Below are positions 10,464-19,948 of a stretch of DNA of 64,000 nt, piece by piece. Source of the stretch: Hortaea werneckii (taxonomy: Eukaryota > Ascomycota > Dothideomycetes > Mycosphaerellales > Teratosphaeriaceae); assembly GCA_037044905.1 (NCBI GenBank), contig JBAOKB010000082.1, forward strand, positions 1-64,000. The letters are read 5' to 3'. Position 1 is the stretch's first letter, and every line of letters begins with the position of its first letter. Position numbers and translations under genes: made by a program. A model generated the notes under the pieces. The model did no database searches, had not been told where the DNA came from, and saw only the letters and a list, made by a program, of their open reading frames with translations.

Positions 10464-12029
10464 ATGAAGAGAGTGCGTCGTATTGCAGCTCAATCTTGCG
10501 TGCCAATGGACTCGCCCGCCATCAATCGCCTTTTCCGAAGGCTGGCGACCCATCAATTCTGCAAACCACCTCAATATGCCGCCACCGCCGTCTCGACCGT
10601 GTCAGCGCAACAAGTGCGCCCCCGGAGCAGTACGAGCACGCCCACCGCTTACAGCAAGCCCCGCGCTCCTGAGAGGAAGCCCAAAACAACGAGCGAGAGC
10701 AGCTGGCAGCAGCGTACCGACCATTTCCCTCTAGACAAAGCGGAAGAGTTCAAGCGGTACCCTACTGTCACCGCAGATGCCTTACGCGGGCGGAGAGAAA
10801 GGCCTCGGAGGGTGAAGATGCTCATGCGGGACTTCATTGAGGACAGCCTGTACAATCCCCATTATGGCTATTTCAGCAAGAACGTGACCATCTTCAACCC
10901 AGGTGAGCCGTTCCAGTTCAACGGAATACCAGACGAGCCTGAGTTCAACCGCATGCTGGGGGAGCGATATACCCAGTTTGAGGATAAGCTGGACGAACAG
11001 GAATACCGCGAAGACCGGCAGTTGTGGCATACACCGACGGAGCTGTTCAGACCTTATTATGGAGAGGCCATCGCCCGATATATGGTCGCCAACTACAAGC
11101 TCAGTCTGTTCCCATACCATGACCTCGTCATTTACGAGCTAGGAGCAGGTAACGGCACATTGATGCTGAACATTCTGGACTACATCCGCGCCACTGATCC
11201 TGAGGTTTACGCCAGGACAAAGTTCAGAATCATCGAGGTGTCCAGCACTCTTGCGAACCTCCAGAACCACCACCTTAACGCCACCGCAGCTAGCCGGGGA
11301 CATGCTGACAAGGTGGAGATCATCAACAAGAGCGTATTCGACTGGGACGTCTTTGTGCCAACACACTGCTTTTTCCTCGCAATGGAAGTCTTTGACAACT
11401 TTGCCCACGACGTCATCCGCTACGACCCTTTCACCGAAGAAGCCATGCAAGGGTCCGTCCTCATCGATGCCGAAGGCGACTTCTACGAATTCTACCAGCG
11501 CAATCTAGACCCGGTAGCAGCCCGCTTCCTCCGAGTAAGAGACGCCGCATGTCAAGATCGCGCCTACACCCATCCGCTGCGAGGTCCCAAAGCTCTCCGC
11601 CATCTGCGCCACCGGATGCCCATGGCGCCCAATCTGACTCTCCCCGAGTACATCCCCACGCGACTCATGCAGTTCTTCTCCACCCTAAGCACCTACTTTC
11701 CCAACCACCGCCTCATCACCTCCGACTTCCACAGCCTACCCCAAGCCACGCCGGGCTTTAACGCTCCCGTCGTACAGACCCGGTACCAGCGGCGCACCGT
11801 CCTCGTCCGCACGCCGCTCGTGCAGCAGGGGTACTTCGATATCTTATTCCCGACCGACTTCGGCGTCATGGAGGATATCTATCGCGCGCTGACCGGTCGG
11901 CTGACTAAAGTCATGACGCATGGGGATTTCTTCGAGCGTTGGGCTTACACGGAGGACACGACGATGAAGTCCGGGGAGAATGCGTTGGTCGGGTGGTATA
12001 AGAATGCGAGTGTACTTGTTACTGTATGA
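10464..12029 (+). CDS. NDUFAF7/MidA-type SAM-dependent methyltransferase
   Basis: Intronless 521-residue protein of the MidA/NDUFAF7 family (DUF185), mitochondrial arginine methyltransferases that modify the NDUFS2 subunit during complex I assembly. The N terminus is basic and Ser/Thr-rich (MKRVRRIAAQSC onward), as expected of a mitochondrial presequence. The family region begins with the MRDFIEDSLYNPHYGYFSK block near residue 115, followed by GEAIARYM and the SAM-binding LVIYELGAGNGTLMLNIL near residue 220. HCFFLAMEVFDNFAHDV lies about residue 305, and the C-terminal part reads FPTDFGVMEDIY. The length suits fungal members. NDUFS2 itself, the family's known substrate in animals, is encoded at 59785 in this window, but nearly 50 kb away, so no functional linkage is implied. 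The family call is firm; the substrate in this organism is inferred. Confidence 0.87.
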   Translation: MKRVRRIAAQSCVPMDSPAINRLFRRLATHQFCKPPQYAATAVSTVSAQQVRPRSSTSTPTAYSKPRAPERKPKTTSESSWQQRTDHFPLDKAEEFKRYPTVTADALRGRRERPRRVKMLMRDFIEDSLYNPHYGYFSKNVTIFNPGEPFQFNGIPDEPEFNRMLGERYTQFEDKLDEQEYREDRQLWHTPTELFRPYYGEAIARYMVANYKLSLFPYHDLVIYELGAGNGTLMLNILDYIRATDPEVYARTKFRIIEVSSTLANLQNHHLNATAASRGHADKVEIINKSVFDWDVFVPTHCFFLAMEVFDNFAHDVIRYDPFTEEAMQGSVLIDAEGDFYEFYQRNLDPVAARFLRVRDAACQDRAYTHPLRGPKALRHLRHRMPMAPNLTLPEYIPTRLMQFFSTLSTYFPNHRLITSDFHSLPQATPGFNAPVVQTRYQRRTVLVRTPLVQQGYFDILFPTDFGVMEDIYRALTGRLTKVMTHGDFFERWAYTEDTTMKSGENALVGWYKNASVLVTV

Positions 12030-12576
12030 GATGGCTGGGACGGCTTGTTGTCCTGTGATGATACTCGATCTCTTTCTTTTTGGTGTTTGTTTCTTGTTCT
12101 CTTTAGTTCTTGCACCCTTCTCTCATTTTCGTGGAATAAGCTCCTCTCTCGGTCTTCTCGGTGGCTTTGCTCTCTGCATCCCTCTAATTCTTTTGTTCAA
12201 TGGGTGCTGAGCTTTGAACAGAGCCATAAGGAGAACAACCCTGCTCCTATCACCTGTCTGCCTGACACGCTTCCTGGGATTGAGCGGGTAATTGTAGTTT
12301 GGGGGGAAAAAAAAAAAAGGTCGGCTTCGGCCATACATAGTTCACTCCGACCAACTGGATGTTGCCTCCAATTGAAAAGCTGACATACTTACAGTCTTGC
12401 AGTGAAACATTATCTGGAGGAGACAAAATGAAGAGAGCCAAAGGCGTCGGGAGGGTACGTTACATCGTCTATCATCTACATTGTACCTTTATATATAACT
12501 TTCGTAGCCTTTTATCAACACAAGGCTCAATCGTCATCACAAATCATGCATCGCATTCTCCGGCATCACGGTCGAT
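12030..12576. other. Intergenic, convergent 3' regions
   Basis: About 550 bp between the stop codons of the methyltransferase and the alcohol dehydrogenase. The early part is T-rich (TTCTTGTTCTCTTT-like), as in fungal 3' UTRs, and there is a 12-base A run near 12307. No gene seen. Confidence 0.55.
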
Positions 12577-13665
12577 TTAGAAAACCATACACACCCGCCC
12601 CTGCAGCTGCTTACTCTTGTAATGCTCCAGCATATCATTAGTCTGCTCGACGCTATAGTTCTTCTCGATCCACACCTCGCAGCCGTTGTCGGCGTGCAGC
12701 TTCACCATATCCTGGCACTGCTTCGGCGTGCAGATCAGCTGGCCGCAGATCTTCTGCTCCTTGAAGTTGAGGGAGAACGGATCGACTTCGAAGTTGGAAG
12801 TCGAAGGGAGTCCCACGTCGCTTAGCTGCCCACCTTTCCGGAGGAACTTCTGGCTGAATTTGATTAGGTGGGGGGCTTCCGCGTTGATGACGATGCGGTC
12901 TACGCCCGGGTTGGTGTCGTAGAAGGAGCCCATGAGTTCCTCGGCGACCTTCTGTTCCGCTTCGGGGCTGTCGATCAGGTAGGTCCGGTCGGGCTTCAGA
13001 TGTGAAGGGACCTTGTTGGCCAGATCGATGCCTTCCTTGCGGTTGTCGATGGCGATGACTTTCATTCCCATCGCCTTCGCATACTGAACGCCCAGATGGC
13101 CTAGGCCGCCGATGCCGATTTGAGCGCACCACTGGCCGGGCTTCGGGTCGACGGCGAGAAGGGCGCCGTATACGGTGGCGCCGGCGCAGAAGAGTGGTGC
13201 TGCCTGGTCCCATGGGATCTTTTCCGGGATCTTCGAGACGACGCGGGAGTCCGCCTTCATGTACTGAGAAAAGCCTCCGTTGATGGTCAGGCCGAGCATA
13301 CCGGGGAGCTTCTCGCAGAGCTGTTGACCTTGCTTGCAAGCATCGCACTTGTTGCAGAAACCGTACGTGTTGATGCTACCGACACGGTCACCGAGCTTGA
13401 TGTCGGCCTCGCCTGCTTTGGGACCAGCCTTGACTACCAGACCAGCGGGTTCATGCGAGCCGATAAGACCTGGCTTTGCGCCTGCGGATGCGTAGACGCC
13501 CTCGAGGACCTGGAGGTCCGTGTGGCAATAGCCTGCAGCCTTGATCTGGACCAGGATGTCATAGTCGCCCATGTCGGCGGGTACATCGACATCAGCAACT
13601 TCATAAGGCTTGTTGAAGTCCTTGACGCGCGCTGCGCGCATCTTCTGAGGGATTGAGTCGGCCAT
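12577..13665 (-). CDS. Zinc-dependent alcohol dehydrogenase
   Basis: Intronless 362-residue medium-chain alcohol dehydrogenase, probably cytosolic, interconverting primary alcohols and aldehydes with NAD(P). Catalytic-zinc ligands are visible in GYCHTDLQVLEG (Cys), GSHEPAG (His) and LFCAGATVYGAL (Cys). The Rossmann dinucleotide motif is GIGGLGHLGVQYAKAMG near residue 185. The structural zinc lobe reads GFCNKCDACKQGQQLCEK, where the last spacing is six residues instead of the usual seven. The protein resembles yeast-type ADHs in length, without a mitochondrial presequence. It is convergent with the methyltransferase gene. Substrate preference cannot be judged. Confidence 0.88.
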   Translation of the reverse strand: MADSIPQKMRAARVKDFNKPYEVADVDVPADMGDYDILVQIKAAGYCHTDLQVLEGVYASAGAKPGLIGSHEPAGLVVKAGPKAGEADIKLGDRVGSINTYGFCNKCDACKQGQQLCEKLPGMLGLTINGGFSQYMKADSRVVSKIPEKIPWDQAAPLFCAGATVYGALLAVDPKPGQWCAQIGIGGLGHLGVQYAKAMGMKVIAIDNRKEGIDLANKVPSHLKPDRTYLIDSPEAEQKVAEELMGSFYDTNPGVDRIVINAEAPHLIKFSQKFLRKGGQLSDVGLPSTSNFEVDPFSLNFKEQKICGQLICTPKQCQDMVKLHADNGCEVWIEKNYSVEQTNDMLEHYKSKQLQGRVCMVF

Positions 13666-14796
13666 AATGGATTCGTTAATATTACAGAAGCAGATAAGCT
13701 GAGAAAATGGGTGCTAAGTAAAGTGGCAAGAGAAGTTGCAGAGGTGTCAAGAAACAGGAACAATATAAGACTTTACCTCCCTCCGCCGCTCTCTGACGAC
13801 GTTATAAATGCATCCGAACATCCCTAGACTCCGTGGAGAGCCCTTGCAAGTGACGCTACTAATACTTCATGACGATGTTGATTCCTCCCAGAGCGCTCAG
13901 GGTCACTGCAATTGCCACCCCTCCTCACCTGGAGCTCAGTGGCAGCATCGTGAGATGTCGGCTATGTCTCCAGGTCCGGCGGCCCACATTTATGATGGTT
14001 CATGATGTGAGGTGAAGTTGGAAACGGCAATCCGAAGTGACCGGGAGGCCAAGCCGATTGATAGTTCACCTCTCCCCGTCCTGGGGTCTGGAGGTGGAAC
14101 TGTTGTTTTATTTCGTTGCCATCTTTCTTATTCTCTTGCGGCTGGGACGAGACCCATTGTCTTGGCACGAATCGAGGTCATCTCATCGGCGTTGCGCGAG
14201 CCCGGCGCGCCGACGTGTGATGCTTTGTCGTTGGTGAAGGCTAATGAGAGCAGAAGGCGTTCGAATTCAGCTGCACGAAAATGGCTCACTATTTTAGATA
14301 TGGTCACCAAAAAGCTTTAAGAGTTGCTTTGAAATGTGAAGTACTATGTAGGTATCTTCTCACGCTGAGGCCAGCAACATCAAGGTGGCGGATGATGCCT
14401 TCTCGGATCGGATCAATGTTTGACCGCGGACTTCTTCCAACGACATGTAGCAAACAGAAGAGGGCAAGGGTAAGGTATACTTCTCTCATTTGGAAAGAAA
14501 CTCGCAAACTGCCTCGCCAACGTGCCACGATACCTGGATATACATGCTCATGATATGAAGGACAGATCTCTTTCTCCCGGTTCCTCCCTGTATCAGCACC
14601 TCTTGTCCATATCCCCCGAAAAGAACTTCTTGCACCAGATTGCATATGCATCTCCATCCTACCACCGCCACCGCCACCGCCATCGTAGGTGCTGCTCAGG
14701 GCTTCATCCAGCTACAGAGTACTGTCTGAAGCTCCCATGCACTTTCTCGCTTAAACCCAACCCTACCATGAGCCGACGCCCTTGCGTTCCCGCCAT
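13666..14796. other. Intergenic region upstream of ADH
   Basis: About 1.1 kb with no recognised gene. It should contain the ADH promoter at the left end. A short CCGCCA microsatellite lies near 14660-14685. ORFs up to 156 codons here overlap the antisense of the F-box-like pseudogene or lack motifs. Confidence 0.5.
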
Positions 14797-15567
14797 CTAC
14801 ACCTCCTCAGTAGCTGCATTCTGCTGTAAGCACGCCTCAAGCTGGCTTGTTATGTTGTCGAACTCTGCTTGGCACATTTCACGATCGTCTTGTAAACTTC
14901 TGGTCTCAAGCTCTTCCTCATGCCATTTTTCTAATTGCTCGAGTGCGAGTTCGATGCTGGCCGCGAGGTTCTGCATGTCGATGTACACATGAACGCGGTC
15001 GCCGATGCAGAGCCCATAAAAACAACATATAGCCTTCACTTTGAGCGGTAGGCCTGTGTATTTCCTCAGAACCCCCTGATTGAGGCCTGTGATCATGTCA
15101 AGTAATGGAGTGGAATCCTCTGGCCACAACCACACAAAACCAACATCCAACGTGATGCTGTTTACCGCGGATATCGCGCTCTGAGTCGAGAGATGCTTCA
15201 GAAATGACTCAACCGGGTCACTTGCTGTATCCTTGGAGAACCTTGGAAACTCACCCTCCAGGTCAGTCACCTCGATCGTGAAGGAGTTGACGGCGAAAAA
15301 TAGATCGCGCGTCTCCTGTCAAAGTGCCTTGCATGTGGCTGTAAGGCTCATCATGTTGCGCGTGCATTCGATTTTCTTCGATCGACCTCGAAGGGTGTCC
15401 TTCCAGCGGTAGACGTCATTCCATAATCTGACTTCAGATATCTCCTCCAGGTCATCCCATTGGTTGAAGAAAAGAATGATAGGATCTTCCTGACGCAGCA
15501 CTTCATGGTATACCATGTTACGCAATTCGGGTGGCAGCTTAGACAGAGGCGAGGCGTCCATCGCCAT
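14797..15567 (-). pseudogene. F-box/2EXR-like protein, broken by an in-frame TGA
   Basis: Reading leftwards from the ATG at 15567 gives MAMDASPLSKLPPELRNMVYHEVL, an F-box/2EXR-type N terminus. At 15319-15321 the frame meets TGA in the context TCKAL*QET; the frame then continues open for another 173 codons to the natural stop at 14797. The intact neighbour at 16335-17021 has TCKQLWRET at the same place, so the simplest history is TGG (Trp) to TGA (stop). The rest still aligns (NSFTIE with NSFEIL, DMQNLAASIELALEQLEKWHEE with DLQDLAASIGGALERVEELHQE). No further frameshift is needed. A truncated 82-residue protein or stop-codon readthrough remains possible, so loss of function is inferred. Confidence 0.78.
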
Positions 15568-16334
15568 CACGCTGTTTGTATCCTCCGATATAAGGTGGGC
15601 ACTGGTCGTTCGGCCGATGTGGTAGAGAAGTCCGTGAGCCTTGTCGACTGGCCAAGAAGGACGAGAATGTGAGAGAAGTCACTCTGTTTCAAGCTGTCGC
15701 AGCCTTGAGGCTTGGAAGATCGGAGGTGAGGGGTTGATGGGAGGTGAACGGTTAACAGGAGGTCGGGGTTTGATAGACAGGAGGTCAGCGGCTGATGGGT
15801 GGTCAGGGTTGACAGGAGGTCAGTGTTTGATGGTTCCCAAGTGAAAGGCTTTGAGTGTTCACAATGTCGCTTGCTTCAGTGTCAGGAAGAAGTGATTTAA
15901 GAAGCTGCCATTGTTGCCTCGGCAGTTCACATGACCAACTCTGCATGTGACATGCGAACGAGGAAGCTGCGGACTTGGCTAAGCGAAGGTAATACTGCGT
16001 AAGAAAAGGAAAGCCAACTCAAATGCCATAGAGAGCTACGGTAGTCTTCGGTAACTCGCTGAGCACCACTTAGCTAGTCGTCCTTGAGGAGGAAGACGGA
16101 GTTGGGATACACGAGCCCTTGCCCCTCCCAGCCAGCGCTCATCACCTCCAACCCAATCTGCTTCCTCCAATAGTCGTTCAACGGCCTTCACGATCTTCTG
16201 TGATAAACGCGACCGTAACCTCGCTCTACTCCTCCACGAATAAAGTGATCAGGCAACTTGTAGTAGCACTTGTAGCTGCTAACGATCCGTCCAACCACAC
16301 GGGCGTCTGCAACTCTCCGGCACTTGCTTGCTTG
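15568..16334. other. Spacer between tandem F-box-like copies
   Basis: About 770 bp containing a degenerate minisatellite (15722-15833) and otherwise no recognised gene. It should hold the promoter of the broken copy. Confidence 0.5.
15722..15833. repeat. Degenerate minisatellite, GAGGTCAGGGTTTGATGG-like unit
   Basis: About six imperfect head-to-tail copies of a 16-22 bp unit approximating GAGGTCRGGGTTTGATGG, each opening with GAGGT or TGGT and ending GAT(A)G or GACAG. It lies directly upstream of the broken F-box-like copy. Confidence 0.75.
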
Positions 16335-17021
16335 CTACTCCAAGCACGCCCGCAACTCACCTTTCAAGGTCACGAGTTCCTTCAGACGCTGATAGCGATG
16401 AGCGTTATTTCCATTGAGCGTCTCTTGATGCAATTCTTCCACCCGTTCAAGCGCTCCACCGATGCTTGCCGCGAGATCTTGTAAATCAATTTCGAATGTT
16501 TCGCAAAGTCCGAAAGGCCCAAGACTATAGCCAACGACGAAATCGAATTTCAGTCTAAGCGGCACGCACGTCTCCGGCGGATATGCTGCCAATTTGTTCC
16601 GTTTAAGGTCCATGACTGCTCCCGGTATCAAAGTTTCACCGTTCGCAGATTCAAGTCGGCCGAGGTTTAGCGTGATGCTCTTGACTGCCGCTCTCGCGCT
16701 TTGGGTCACTACGCCGTTCAGAAAGGAGCGGACCGTCTGGCTTGGTGCGGTGTTTGTAATCCCATACCAGGGGTCCAGAATCTCGAAGGAGTTGGTGGTG
16801 AACAAAAGGCCATACGTCTCGCGCCACAGCTGCTTGCATGTAAGTGTGAGAGCCAGCCATTCGCGTGGGTGCTTCGATGTGCAGGTGTATCTGCAGGAGT
16901 ATCGTCTGAAAAGGCTGCTAGCGACAAACTCGATCGCGTCATCCCGAAGCAGCACTTCATGATAGATGTCGTTGCGCAGCTCCGGTGACAGCTTCGAAAG
17001 GGGCGAAGTGTCCATAGCCAT
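16335..17021 (-). CDS. F-box/2EXR-like hypothetical protein (intact paralogue)
   Basis: Single-exon protein of 228 aa starting at the ATG at 17021 (MAMDTSPLSKLSPELRNDIYHEVLL). The motif LSxLxPELRNxIYHEVL near the N terminus is the hallmark of the fungal F-box-like/2EXR group, followed by LALTLTCKQLWRETYGLLFTTNSFEI, also typical. The C-terminal half is helical, charged and without known motifs. An open stretch upstream (to 17093) would add 24 residues, but the paralogous copy also starts at MAMD, so I prefer 17021. The gene lies in tandem, same strand, with the broken copy about 770 bp downstream, evidence of a local duplication. Molecular function is unknown; family members may act as ubiquitin-ligase adaptors. 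Confidence 0.72.
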   Translation of the reverse strand: MAMDTSPLSKLSPELRNDIYHEVLLRDDAIEFVASSLFRRYSCRYTCTSKHPREWLALTLTCKQLWRETYGLLFTTNSFEILDPWYGITNTAPSQTVRSFLNGVVTQSARAAVKSITLNLGRLESANGETLIPGAVMDLKRNKLAAYPPETCVPLRLKFDFVVGYSLGPFGLCETFEIDLQDLAASIGGALERVEELHQETLNGNNAHRYQRLKELVTLKGELRACLE

Positions 17022-17795
17022 GGGATTGTTCGCAGAGAGGCAGGGTATTCTCCCAGGATTGCTGAAACTGGGTAAAATGAAATTGAAAAACAACTAGCGT
17101 TCGCGATCTTTACTGTGACTCCAGAAAGGGCGCAAGAAGATGGCGAGAGGACAAGAAGATGGATCGGTTTGTCGCAGCGACAGAATCGGTGAATCACGTT
17201 TGCTATTGTCGGGCTTGGCGTCTCAGATGGAGGTGGCTCCTTCCTCCTAAAGACCCCAAACCCGAGAGAGGAAACGGATGACGACACATGACGGAGAGCC
17301 TCACTTTTCCTCCTTCCTGTGAAGACGACCTGGAACGGCACGTGAAGACCATTCATTTGCAGCTCATCCAACAGCAGGACTGGCTGCGTAGCACCTTCCC
17401 GCGCGAGCAGCCCGTCAAGTCCATGAACCCTGCTGCGAACACTGTGGATCACAGGAGAAACCAAGACGACTGTAAAGCTTGAGGCGGTACGGATGCGGCG
17501 TCAACGAGCCTGCAGCATCAGCATCAGCATCAGCGCCAAGCATAAGGAGGAAGAAAAAGAATCTGATAGCCTTGCTCCGCAGGAGATAGCAAGACGAGAA
17601 GTGAGAACAAAGCAACTTTTGCCTTTTGATGCTAGTCTTGCCAAACCTATACCGACGTCTCAACGCCTACTGAACTCCTCGCAAAAATAAAATTTAAGGG
17701 AAAAATGAGGAAGATTTTCGGCCGAACGTCCCGCAGTATCACGGCAAGATAACCCTGCTTCCTTTGACTTCTCCTCCCCTTTTTCCTTTTGGGAA
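17022..17795. other. Intergenic region
   Basis: About 775 bp with no recognised gene. It contains a short imperfect CAGCAT repeat near 17513-17534 and should hold the promoter of the intact F-box-like gene and the 3' UTR of the Erv46 homologue. Confidence 0.5.
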
Positions 17796-19230
17796 TCAAT
17801 TCGAATGCATCTTCCTCACCCGCTGATGACCCTCATACAGCGCACGATCCACGGCGGCGGCGACGGTCAAGGTGCCGCCAATCACAGCACAGACGCCGAC
17901 GAGGAAGCCGGAGAAGGACTTGGCGCGGGTTTCGCGGTTGATGACTTTCATGGGGGAGATGTCCTGGAATTCACAACAACACATGGTCAGTCAGTCTGTC
18001 TCTCCCCCTGCATTTCTGGGGGGGTTATCCAAAAGAAAAACGTTTTAAAGAAAAAAGAAATAAAAGGAAACTCACATAAGAGAAGAAAACGCCCGGAATC
18101 CCTCCCCGAGCATGTAACCGCTCCTTATGCCCTTCCTGCCCGCCATCGCCACCCTGCAAGCTGCGCTTATGCGACGTGACGGAATACTGATGCGTCTCGA
18201 TACTGCCCGGGTTCCCATTCTCCTCGCTGCCCTTGCCGTACCCGCCGAGCTCGACGAGCTCGTGCGGGATATCCAGGATCGAGCCCGTGCGTTCCCAGCC
18301 CAGGGGCAGGTAGGCCGTCGAGACGACCTTGACAAAGTACATGAAGTTGAACGCTTTCTCGGCCGTTTGCTGCGAGGTGGCGTCGAGCGGGTTGAGGTGG
18401 TGGTTGGACCAGGCGGAGCTGAGGATCTGTTGCGAGGGTGAGGCGTCGGGCAGTTGGGGCCCGAAGCGGAGGTGGTGGATCTGGTGCGTGAAGGTGTGCT
18501 CGACCCCTTCGCCGCCCGCGAAGTAGTTCTCCAGGTCGTGCACGTGCATGTTGCCGTTGCTGAAGGACTTGCCCGGCGCGAAGTGGAAGTTGCCGACTAC
18601 CTTGTTGACCCGGATCCCGCCTTCGATGCGGCAGCCTTCGCGCCGCTGCGCGTCGAGGTGTTCGCTGTAGTGTTCGCGTTCGCATTGTTCCACGTTCTCG
18701 CCCCGGCCGAAGGACCAGCTCACGCCGGCGTAGGCGTCGCGCACTTCGGCACAGGTGTTGCAGCAGCCGGGTTTCATGGCGTTGGATGGGGCTGGGGCGC
18801 CGTAGCACTCGCCGCAGTATTCCGGGTCTAGGTGCTTGCCGCCTTCGTCTGCGCCTAGCTCGAGGGCTTTGGTTTCGATCTCCCCGCCGCCTTCGCTTTC
18901 GCTCCGCAGCCGGACCTTGTTCACGCCGTGCATGACGCCGGTTTGGACTTCGCCGCTCACGTCCATGACGTCGAGGGTGAGCAGTTCGCAGGGCACACGT
19001 GGGAAAGAGATGTTCATGTGGATCTCCATCTTCTCGCCTCGGCCCTTGTCGACGATGAGTTCCGGGTGGACGGTGATTCGGCGGTAGTCGGACCATTCGC
19101 CCCAGACGAGGTAGAGGATGAGGAGGAGGGAGGTGAGGGTGACGATGCCGCCGGAGGTGGTGCGGACGCGGGCATCTTCGACCGTCTTGGTGAAGGCGTC
19201 GAGGCGGGTGAAGCGGGATTTGGCGGGCAT
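17796..19230 (-). CDS. erv46: ER-Golgi cargo receptor Erv46/ERGIC3 homologue
   Basis: COPII vesicle protein that cycles between ER and Golgi, usually in a complex with Erv41. It has two exons (19230-18076 and 17963-17796) with a 112-bp intron, giving 440 aa. The N terminus RFTRLDAFTKTVEDARVRTTSGG is followed by the first membrane segment (IVTLTSLLLILYLVWGEW), and the lumenal region contains HMNISFPRVPCELLTLDVMDVSGE and the Cys-rich CGECYGAPAP...GCCNTCAEVRDAY block typical of Erv46. Towards the end come PGVFFSYDISPMKV, spanning the splice, and the second membrane segment (FLVGVCAVIGGTLTVAAAVD). The short cytosolic tail ends HQRVRKMHSN. The second exon restores the conserved C terminus exactly, supporting the join. 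The Sec20 homologue at 19949 is divergent from it and acts in the same part of the secretory pathway. Confidence 0.93.
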
Positions 19231-19948
19231 TGTGAGATTGAGGATGTCGATAGCTTTATTGGAGATGAATCGATGAAAGAAGGGCGGAGGGCTTCACAGA
19301 AGCGTAGGAAATGGAATCAATGCCAATCGCTCATTTCCAGATGAACGATATCCTCCACTTCCTAATGTATCAGACAGTACCTCTTCAATCAAATGCAATT
19401 GGGTGGTGGTCGCTCTGGAATCATGGACCTTGGGTGGAGGTGGACAGCTTGCACTTCTTTAGCCGCACTCTCGCATCCCCGCCCAGGTCGCGGAGCCGCA
19501 TTGGACTGTGCCTGAGCGCTGAGCCAGGGTCTGAGATGGGTTCCGTTGCACTAGCCGCACGTGGCAACACAGTACAGTACGGTACATACAGTATTATTGG
19601 ATATTGGATCAATCGAACAGCATGAAAGCTGCGTTAGTTGTTGCAACTGGTGAATGAGTTCACTGTATGGAATTGATTAGAGACCTGGGCAGTGATGCTT
19701 GAAGGAGCCCCATTCAATCATGTTTTCTTCTTTTCCAATTGAAAGCTACCTAGTTAGGTACCTAGGTACATACCAGTCTCGGAAACGATCCCGAACCAAT
19801 CCACTAATCTCAATCAAGAAGCCACGTTCGTTAGCCGGGCAAGCATGTCAACTGGTTGCATGTGACGAAGGCAGCAGAACGCACTGCTAGTGATTGATAG
19901 CTGCTGCTGCTGCTCAGCTTCCATCCCTTGCCCACCCCTCCGTCTACC
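19231..19948. promoter_or_regulatory. Divergent intergenic region, Erv46 and Sec20 genes
   Basis: 718 bp between the opposed ATGs of two early-secretory-pathway genes. It contains the palindrome TACCTAGGTA at 19759-19768 and repeated TACAGTA/GTACGGTACAT strings near 19570. No TATA box was assigned. Coordinated control is inferred only from position. Confidence 0.45.

Noticed and set aside
18167..19096. Long Arg/Pro-rich ORF overlapping the Erv46 homologue
   Set aside because: Out-of-frame shadow of a GC-rich real gene; composition is unnatural (Arg/His/Pro).
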